A DNA stretch of 10,658 nucleotides from an uncultured Clostridia bacterium (GTDB taxonomy: Bacteria; Bacillota; Clostridia; Tissierellales; Peptoniphilaceae), in assembly GCA_947254025.1 (NCBI GenBank), contig CAMYBS010000033.1:1-10658 (forward strand). Reading direction: 5' to 3'. This document shows, piece after piece, positions 6,531 through 10,658 of this stretch. A program made the position numbers and the translations under genes. Within the stretch, counting starts at the first letter, position 1; each line of letters begins with the position of its first letter. Below the pieces are notes generated by a model, which was not told where the DNA came from, made no database searches, and worked only from the letters and a program-made list of their open reading frames with translations.

Positions 6531-6992
6531 ATGGACAGAGAAAAAGTAAAAGTATTATTTGATAAATACACAAAAAAGTTACGCATAGTGCCTGAGTGGG
6601 ACATAAGACTTGAATTTGTCGAAGACCCCGAATGGAAGAAGACGGGCGATTTCAAGATAGACCCAACAGACAAGAAGGCTGTGCTTATGCTAAACGCGGT
6701 AAATCCAAAGGACGAGAACATTGAAGAAACCATAGTTCACGAGCTAATGCACATCAAGATGTATCCACTAGACCAAGTATGCGAGTCGATGATTATAAAT
6801 ATGTTCGACGAAGGGAGCAAGGCACAAAACTTTGCTTATCAAGAGTTCTTCACGACACTTGAAGTGACTGTTGAAGAGCTTGCAAAGTGCTTTTTATACG
6901 AGTTTGGCGAGAACAAAGAGCTCTCATACGGAAGGATGAAAAAGATCAAGTCATTTAATGATCTTTATGACAGCTTAAATAGTATTGAATAA
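6531..6992 (+). CDS. Small HExxH zinc metalloprotease-like protein
   Basis: 153 residues, no signal peptide or membrane segment. The one clear motif is IVHELMHIK (68-76), an HExxH zinc site with His70, Glu71 and His74. A glutamate-rich helix, LEVTVEELAKCF (110-121), could supply the third ligand (Glu111 or Glu115) as in gluzincin-like or phage/ImmA-like minimal peptidases. The N-terminal half (1-60) resembles the strand-rich lead-in of such folds but I do not recognise a named family. The start follows AAGAGG by six bases. The gene is 48 bases after the PPTase with a hairpin between, so it may be partly co-transcribed, and it has its own strong terminator. Whether it degrades a protein is unknown. 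Confidence 0.7.
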   Translation: MDREKVKVLFDKYTKKLRIVPEWDIRLEFVEDPEWKKTGDFKIDPTDKKAVLMLNAVNPKDENIEETIVHELMHIKMYPLDQVCESMIINMFDEGSKAQNFAYQEFFTTLEVTVEELAKCFLYEFGENKELSYGRMKKIKSFNDLYDSLNSIE

Positions 6993-6999
6993 AACACGC

Positions 7000-7030
7000 G
7001 CTCTTTACTTATGGTAGAGAGCTTTTCTTT
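7000..7030 (+). terminator. Intrinsic terminator after the metalloprotease gene
   Basis: GCTCTTTAC (7000-7008), loop TTATG and GTAGAGAGC (7014-7022) form a 9 bp stem with one G-U pair, followed by TTTTCTTT (7023-7030). It starts eight bases after the stop codon. Confidence 0.87.
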
Positions 7031-7033
7031 GCC

Positions 7034-7062
7034 TTGAAAAATGACTTTGCTAGTGATATAAT
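7034..7062 (+). promoter_or_regulatory. Promoter of the J-domain/HIRAN/methyltransferase unit
   Basis: -35 TTGAAA (7034-7039), 17 bp spacer, extended -10 TGATATAAT with the perfect TATAAT at 7057-7062. The transcription start would be near 7069, so the 5' leader is only about 12 bases and begins with the GAGGTG ribosome site (7071-7076). Confidence 0.85.
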
Positions 7063-7080
7063 TAATTAAAGAGGTGGGCT

Positions 7081-7899
7081 ATGGCGGATATTATGGAGTT
7101 CAAGGGCAAACTTGAACTAAAGGACGATATAAAGGCGCTTAGGGAAGAGCTTGTAAGGCTCGTTGAGGAGCGCGACAATTTAATATATACGACTTGTCCC
7201 AACATTAAGATGAGGTACATGATAGAAGTGGGCTATCTTGAGTACAAGCTCTACGAACTAAGTCTTAAGTATCAAAGGCTCAAGAGGAAGAAGGAACTTA
7301 TACAGGCAAAGGTCTATAGAGATGAAAAAGTTATCGTTTTAGAGATAGATGAGATGCTTGACAAGGAGTTTGAGAGGTATCAAGAAGACCTTGAAGAGAA
7401 GCTTAAGGAAGTAAACGAGTCAATCAAGAGGAGCGAGGGCGAATTTTTATCGGATGTAGAGAGCGAAGACCTTAAGGATATGTATAGAAAAGTAGTTAAG
7501 AAGCTGCACCCAGACATTAACCCAGAAGTCACTGAGGCTGAGAAGGAACTTTTCATTAGAGCAGTCGAAGCATATAAGGCGGGGGACGTCTCTAGTATGA
7601 AGCTTATATATGTAGTATCTGGCGCGGATGAAGAGACAAAGGACGATGAGTCTAGCTTAAAAACAGTTTTGGACTTTGCCGAAGAGAAGGCTCGCCTTGA
7701 AAAGCTTATTGAAAATATTAAAAAGAACATGGATGAGATCAAGAGCCGCTTCCCATACACACTTAAGGTCTACCTTGACGATGCAGAGCTTAGGAAGAAG
7801 AAAAAGAACGAGTTAGAAGATTCAATAAATGATTATAATCTTGCAATAAAGGATGTGGAAGAAGCTATAGCAAAGCTATTGGAGGAGAAAGATGAGTGA
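7081..7899 (+). CDS. Coiled-coil J-domain protein
   Basis: 272 residues, highly charged and mostly helical, with no signal or membrane segment. Long coiled-coil stretches at about 12-120 and 190-272 flank a DnaJ-like segment (about 122-170) reading LKDMYRKVVKKLHPDINPE, where His143-Pro-Asp145 is the HPD tripeptide that stimulates DnaK. The helix III region (FIRAVEAYKAGD) follows. The typical first J-domain helix is not obvious, so it is a divergent J-domain with no zinc-finger or substrate domain of DnaJ. Likely role: a specialised co-chaperone recruiting DnaK to an unknown client. It overlaps the HIRAN gene by eight bases, which suggests the two proteins work together. Confidence 0.78.
   Translation: MADIMEFKGKLELKDDIKALREELVRLVEERDNLIYTTCPNIKMRYMIEVGYLEYKLYELSLKYQRLKRKKELIQAKVYRDEKVIVLEIDEMLDKEFERYQEDLEEKLKEVNESIKRSEGEFLSDVESEDLKDMYRKVVKKLHPDINPEVTEAEKELFIRAVEAYKAGDVSSMKLIYVVSGADEETKDDESSLKTVLDFAEEKARLEKLIENIKKNMDEIKSRFPYTLKVYLDDAELRKKKKNELEDSINDYNLAIKDVEEAIAKLLEEKDE
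7867..7879 (+). repeat. Palindromic repeat ATAGCAAAGCTAT, copy 1
   Basis: A 13-base sequence with 5 bp arms around AAA, placed just before the GGAGG (7881-7885) of the HIRAN gene and inside the last codons of the J-domain gene. An identical copy precedes the ribosome site of the next gene at 8293-8305. It may form a small hairpin affecting translation start or mRNA stability. Coincidence or local duplication is possible. Confidence 0.55.
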
Positions 7900-8287
7900 T
7901 TTAGTTAAAAAAGATGATGGCGGCGGTCTTTTAGGTGTCTTGCATGGCACTAGTGGCCTTGTGGTGCCAAAGCCGTTCGAACGTGAAATATATCTATTCA
8001 CAACGCATGTTGCAGGTACAACGCACGTTGACAATATTTTAAAGATAGACAAGCATTTGGATATTGACGATAAATTGTTATTCTTCAGAGAAGAGAATCC
8101 TCACGACGAAAAGGCTATACGCATAGAAACTCTTCGAAAGGAAAAGATTGGCTACGTGCCAAGAGTTGACAACGTGGTATTCTCTAGGCTGATGGATGCC
8201 GGCAAGGAGCTCTATGCCAAGATCAAGGGCAAAGAGTTTATTGACGAGTGGCTCAGAATAGAGATTGACATATATCTAAAAGACTAG
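7892..8287 (+). CDS. Stand-alone HIRAN-domain protein
   Basis: 131 residues. The HIRAN fold spans about 30-128. Diagnostic parts are IYLFTTHVAGTTHVDN (33-48), FREENPHDEKAIRIE (65-79; the family NPxDxxA motif) and EKIGYVPRVDNVVFSRLMDAG (84-104; the family IGYVPR motif). HIRAN domains in HLTF/Rad5 bind DNA 3' ends; in bacteria they occur alone or joined to helicases and nucleases, usually with unknown function. The glycine-rich N-terminus (8-24) looks disordered. GGAGG lies six bases before ATG 7892, and the start overlaps the J-domain gene by eight bases. Confidence 0.85.
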   Translation: MSDLVKKDDGGGLLGVLHGTSGLVVPKPFEREIYLFTTHVAGTTHVDNILKIDKHLDIDDKLLFFREENPHDEKAIRIETLRKEKIGYVPRVDNVVFSRLMDAGKELYAKIKGKEFIDEWLRIEIDIYLKD

Positions 8288-8292
8288 GGTAC

Positions 8293-8305
8293 ATAGCAAA
8301 GCTAT
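8293..8305 (+). repeat. Palindromic repeat ATAGCAAAGCTAT, copy 2
   Basis: Identical to 7867-7879, again immediately before a strong ribosome site (AAGGAGGT, 8307-8314). Here the palindrome extends by one pair (CATAGC-AAA-GCTATG, 8292-8306). Confidence 0.55.
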
Positions 8306-8306
8306 G

Positions 8307-8314
8307 AAGGAGGT
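8307..8314 (+). promoter_or_regulatory. Ribosome binding site deciding the methyltransferase start
   Basis: AAGGAGGT, a near-perfect match to the anti-SD, lies four bases before ATG 8319. It follows directly after the in-frame ATG at 8304, so 8319 is the better start. Confidence 0.82.
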
Positions 8315-8318
8315 AAAG

Positions 8319-8810
8319 ATGAAAGATAAAGAAAAAAGTATGCCCGTCTTCGGAGTTGGGCCGCTATTTGTTGTAACAACAGTTTTAGCAACCGTAGTCG
8401 CAGTCGTTTTGAACAGAAGCGGAGCCCTTGTCAACACTAGACTCGGCGGAGCGAAGTGGATTTACATCGCACTTGAAATCATTTTCATAGCGCTGGGCGC
8501 CTATCTATGGCTAGCCTCAGTCATCGGTTCAAAGATCAACGTAAATGCAAAAGAGGGTAAACTCATTACAAATGGGGTCTATGGAATCGTCAGAAACCCA
8601 GTTTATTCAGCGTTTTTAGCCATATCTACAGGCATAATCATAGGCGAGAGGAGCGCGGCGCTCTTAGTCGTGCCCGTGGTACTGTGGGGTTTTCTCACAG
8701 TCCTTATGAAGAAGACAGAAGAGAAGTGGCTTTACGAGAGATTTGGCGAAGAGTATCTAGCATATAAAAGCCGTGTCAACAGAGTGATACCTTGCTTTAG
8801 AAAGAAATAA
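8319..8810 (+). CDS. Isoprenylcysteine carboxyl methyltransferase-family membrane protein
   Basis: 163 residues with about four hydrophobic segments (about 12-31, 48-70, 95-110 and 112-130). The family signature is NGVYGIVRNPVYSAFL (85-100), with Arg92-Asn-Pro94 in place of the more usual RHP, followed by EEKWLYERFGEEYLAYK (134-150) and RVNRVIP (152-158). ICMT and PEMT-like proteins use S-adenosylmethionine to methylate carboxyl groups or lipid headgroups at the membrane. Bacterial members are mostly of unknown substrate and no prenylated substrate is evident here. It lies 31 bases after the HIRAN gene and seems to be the last gene of that transcript. Confidence 0.83.
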   Translation: MKDKEKSMPVFGVGPLFVVTTVLATVVAVVLNRSGALVNTRLGGAKWIYIALEIIFIALGAYLWLASVIGSKINVNAKEGKLITNGVYGIVRNPVYSAFLAISTGIIIGERSAALLVVPVVLWGFLTVLMKKTEEKWLYERFGEEYLAYKSRVNRVIPCFRKK

Positions 8811-8821
8811 ATAGATAAAAT

Positions 8822-8845
8822 AATCCCCGATACCGGGGATTTCTT
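8822..8845. terminator. Bidirectional intrinsic terminator between convergent genes
   Basis: AATCCCCG (8822-8829), loop ATAC and CGGGGATT (8834-8841), followed by TTCTT on the plus strand. On the minus strand the stem is followed by ATTATTTTATCTATTTATTT. The GC-rich 8 bp stem with T-rich flanks on both sides fits a shared terminator for the methyltransferase gene (plus) and the PepSY-like remnant (minus), whose stop is at 8849-8851. Confidence 0.83.
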
Positions 8846-8848
8846 AAA

Positions 8849-9046
8849 CTATCTGTCCTTTTTAATTAATTCTTTTGTCTCTAAGTTGTACTCGTACTCG
8901 ATGTCTTTGCCACTTGCATCTTCAAGTTCTACATCAAGCTTAGTAAAATCGCCAACTGTTTCATACTCAAGGCTGAATGAGTCTAAGTGGTATCCTTCTC
9001 CAGACTCACTTAGTGAAGAAGCAACTAGCTCATCTATATTTTTGGT
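8849..9046 (-). pseudogene. C-terminal remnant of a PepSY-like protein, 5' part missing
   Basis: On the minus strand, 65 codons read as a well-formed protein end: TKNIDELVASSL, then DSFSLEYETVGDFTKLDVEL, then EDASGKDIEYEYNLETKEL and IKKDR before TAG. The strand-turn-strand pattern with a GK(D/E)-x-EYEYN-x-(T)-KE-(L) end resembles the C-terminal half of PepSY/YkwD-associated extracellular domains. Upstream the frame stays open a little further (to about 9090) but becomes a hydrophobic, A/T-rich string with no ATG, GTG or TTG start and no ribosome site. The 5' half of the gene has probably been lost and replaced by the DNA carrying the isochorismatase gene. Purine-rich codon use matches the left part of the window, not the right. 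The PepSY assignment is tentative. Confidence 0.62.
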
Positions 9047-9071
9047 TATAAAGAGTATAATGTGATATAAT
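9042..9071 (+). promoter_or_regulatory. Promoter of the isochorismatase-family gene
   Basis: Extended -10 TGTGATATAAT with TATAAT at 9066-9071. The -35 is weak (TTGGTT, 9042-9047, 18 bp spacer). The ribosome site AAGGAGGT (9083-9090) lies ten bases before ATG 9101. The promoter sits at the edge of the truncated minus-strand gene. Confidence 0.7.
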
Positions 9072-9100
9072 ATTGATAATAAAAGGAGGTCATATCAATT

Positions 9101-9634
9101 ATGAACGCATTAATTGTATTAGATGTACAAAAAGGAATTTTAAAGAAAAAAGATTTTTCAAACACTTTAAAAAATATTAAGCTCTTAATAAACGATTTTA
9201 AGAGCAAAGGCGATGTCGTAGTCTTGACACAACATTTTTCGGACGATAGCGATAGTCCGTTTTATAAAGGATCCAGCGATGTAGAATTGTTAGATGAATT
9301 TAGAGAAGCTGCTGATTATGTGATACCAAAATCATCATGCAATCCATTTCATAATACAAATCTTCAAGAAATATTAAGTGAAAACAAAGTATCAAAGGTT
9401 TATATCTGTGGTTTTAACACAGAATATTGCTGTTTATTTAGCAGCATATTATCTTCTGATAGAGGTTATGAAACTATATTTGTAGAGGATGCCTGTGGAA
9501 CTTTTGGAGATGAAGAAATATATGAAATGCCAGGACTAGATGTTAATGATTTTATTGGCTCAATTCTTAATTGGTCAGGAGAAGTAGAGGTACTATATAC
9601 AGAAGAATATTTCAATGGAGTAAGCGAAGAATGA
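9101..9634 (+). CDS. Isochorismatase-family cysteine hydrolase
   Basis: 177 residues, cytoplasmic. The family Asp-Lys-Cys triad is visible: Asp8 in ALIVLDVQ, Lys77 in VIPKSSCNPF and Cys110 in YICGFNTEYCC, where family members have GxxTxxCV. The length matches the nicotinamidase/isochorismatase-like fold (about 170-210). The nicotinamidase metal-site pattern (DxHxxxH) is not evident, so nicotinamidase is less likely; the substrate is an unknown amide or C-N/C-O bond. The gene has a perfect AAGGAGGT ribosome site and its own promoter. Codon use is visibly more A/T-rich than in the genes to the left, with many AAA, TTA and GAT codons, suggesting different origin. Confidence 0.85.
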   Translation: MNALIVLDVQKGILKKKDFSNTLKNIKLLINDFKSKGDVVVLTQHFSDDSDSPFYKGSSDVELLDEFREAADYVIPKSSCNPFHNTNLQEILSENKVSKVYICGFNTEYCCLFSSILSSDRGYETIFVEDACGTFGDEEIYEMPGLDVNDFIGSILNWSGEVEVLYTEEYFNGVSEE

Positions 9635-9692
9635 AATTATAGTAAATAGCGATACTGCTAAGTATAAAAGATAAGTAAGATGAGTATAGGTA

Positions 9693-10289
9693 GTGACAGA
9701 TAAGATGTTGGCACAAAATTATAAACCGAGCGAAGCAGAAGTAAAAAAGTATTTAAACAAGTGGGATTCGTTAGAGAATTATGTTTTACAAGAAAGTGCA
9801 CTAGATAAGTTATTTTTTAATACTTATCCAAATAATAAAGATATAAACGACATACTCATCAAAGCAGCTTCACTTAATGACTTTTATAGCACAAACATTT
9901 TTTCGATTTTCCCAGTAGCAAAACACATCTTAAATTTAAACATAGATCAAAGATTGAAAAATAAAGATACAAGCCTAGTAAACGACATAGCAAAAGTTGA
10001 AATAAATGGCAAGGCTAAGAACTTTTATTCATTTGCGACAAAGTATTGCTCACATCACTACCCACTAGATTACCCAATATATGATTCATATGTAGAAAAG
10101 GTATTAATCATATTGAACAAAAGAGATGCTTTTTCGAAATTTAAAAAAGAGGATTTAAAAGATTATACAAAGTTTAAAAGAGTAGTTATCGATTTTAGAG
10201 CTTTTTATAAATTAGAACAATTTACATTGAAAGATATAGATAGATATATTTGGCAATTAGGAAAAGAATATTTTCCTAGAAAATATTAA
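9693..10289 (+). CDS. Uncharacterised protein resembling OGG/HhH-type DNA glycosylase folds
   Basis: 198 residues from GTG 9693, or 194 from ATG 9705; neither has a good ribosome site. Soluble and helical. The best landmark is NFYSFATKYCSHHYPLDYPI (about 111-130), followed by YDSYVEKVL, and a C-terminal DIDRYIWQLGKEYFP (181-195). The pattern of an FATKYC helix followed by a YPIYD segment, ending with a D-x-x-x-W-x-LGK helix, reminds me of proteins annotated as 8-oxoguanine glycosylase (OGG)-fold in bacterial accessory regions. I cannot confirm a catalytic lysine/aspartate pair. It lies 58 bases after the hydrolase gene, with the same A/T-rich composition, and may share its transcript. Confidence 0.6.
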   Translation: MTDKMLAQNYKPSEAEVKKYLNKWDSLENYVLQESALDKLFFNTYPNNKDINDILIKAASLNDFYSTNIFSIFPVAKHILNLNIDQRLKNKDTSLVNDIAKVEINGKAKNFYSFATKYCSHHYPLDYPIYDSYVEKVLIILNKRDAFSKFKKEDLKDYTKFKRVVIDFRAFYKLEQFTLKDIDRYIWQLGKEYFPRKY

Positions 10290-10370
10290 ATGAACAATTT
10301 AAGAATAAATTTTTTATAAATGCTAAGTTTTATCTGGCATCTATTTTTATAAGTTGTAAGGAGTTTTATG

Positions 10371-10379
10371 TGATATAAT
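10371..10379 (+). promoter_or_regulatory. Extended -10 promoter element
   Basis: TGATATAAT, with TATAAT at 10374-10379, in the same TGTGATATAAT context as at 9061-9071. No good -35 was found at 16-18 bp, so recognition would depend on the extended -10. A GAGGTG ribosome site (10389-10394) lies six bases before TTG 10401, giving another very short leader. Confidence 0.65.
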
Positions 10380-10400
10380 TATATTAGTGAGGTGTTGAGA

Positions 10401-10658
10401 TTGAGCAGTAAAGATAATATTCCTAAAGCCGTTGAACCATTGTCTAAAAAGGGATTTGCTTTAACAGTTTGAAAACAAATCCCAATGTAGTTTTTTATCA
10501 AATTGCAGATTGTGATGGGATGTGGATGGAAACTCCTGTTGATAATGTAGGAAGGTTAGGAAGAATTATTGTTAAAGATGTACAGGGATACAATGCAATG
10601 AAATTTGAGAGATATTTAAATTGGATAATAGTATTAACTTCAAAAAATAAATTGGAGG
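10401..10658 (+). pseudogene. Frameshifted unidentified gene, truncated by the window end
   Basis: The TTG start at 10401 follows GAGGTG and reads MSSKDNIPKAVEPLSKKGFA, then LTV, to TGA 10470-10472. The -1 frame is open from the preceding region to the window end and reads as real protein: LKTNPNVVFYQIADCDGMW, later METPVDNVGRLGRIIVKD and GYNAMKFERYLNW. One extra base restores a single reading frame. An added T in the TTT run 10468-10470 gives a smooth join (LTV-LKTNPN); an added A in the run 10446-10450 also works. A sequencing indel is possible. I do not recognise the family. Confidence 0.55.

Noticed and set aside
5954..6733. Three minus-strand open frames opposite the PPTase and metalloprotease genes
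   Set aside because: They cross real genes and the hairpin at 6489-6512, lack ribosome sites, and read as low-information Ser/Phe/Leu-rich shadows.
7380..7760. Minus-strand 126-codon open frame
   Set aside because: Ser/Phe/Leu-rich mirror of the Glu/Lys-rich J-domain gene; no start signals.
10446..10451. Programmed -1 frameshift site like those of IS3 transposases
   Set aside because: The run is preceded by T, so it is not the A-AAA-AAG heptamer, and the protein does not resemble a transposase.
1..10658. CRISPR array, tRNA, rRNA, transposase or integrase
   Set aside because: No regularly spaced repeats, cloverleaf candidates or recombinase motifs were seen; the only identical short repeat noticed is the 13-base palindrome pair.

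Overview
The window looks like a chromosomal segment of a low-to-mid GC, Gram-positive-type anaerobe (Bacillota, Clostridia or Tissierellia-like). Reasons are strong GGAGG-type ribosome sites, extended -10 promoters (TGATATAAT), intrinsic terminators, heavy AGA/ATA/CTA codon use, and a dlt-like cell-envelope operon. I cannot name the species.

Region 1 (about 160-6482) starts with the intrinsic terminator of an upstream gene. A near-consensus promoter then drives six tightly packed genes: an amino-acid adenylating enzyme (DltA-like), a GNAT acetyltransferase, a 73-residue carrier protein (DltC-like), an MBOAT acyltransferase (DltB-like), a membrane-anchored DltD-like SGNH domain fused to a NodB/PgaB-type polysaccharide deacetylase, and an Sfp-type phosphopantetheinyl transferase. 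Together they can be read as one pathway. An amino acid is activated and loaded on the phosphopantetheinylated carrier. It may be N-acylated by the GNAT. It is then exported by the MBOAT and placed on an extracellular polymer by the SGNH domain, next to a deacetylase that may prepare or edit that polymer. This is not a standard dltXABCD operon: the GNAT, the fused deacetylase and the dedicated PPTase are extra, and no dltX-like gene was seen. By-eye reading of the adenylation pocket hints at an acidic amino acid (glutamate-like) rather than D-alanine. This is the most interesting part of the window.

Region 2 (6483-8841) has a small HELMH metalloprotease-like gene with its own terminator. A promoter then drives a three-gene unit: a coiled-coil J-domain protein, a HIRAN-domain protein and an isoprenylcysteine methyltransferase-family membrane protein. 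The unit ends at a hairpin that can terminate transcription in both directions.

Region 3 (8849-10658) begins with a minus-strand PepSY-like gene remnant that has lost its 5' part. It is followed by more AT-rich DNA: an isochorismatase-family hydrolase, a protein resembling OGG/HhH-type DNA glycosylase folds, and a frameshifted gene running off the window end. The broken remnant and the composition change suggest an insertion or replacement junction near 9040-9075. No tRNA, rRNA, CRISPR array or transposase was seen.
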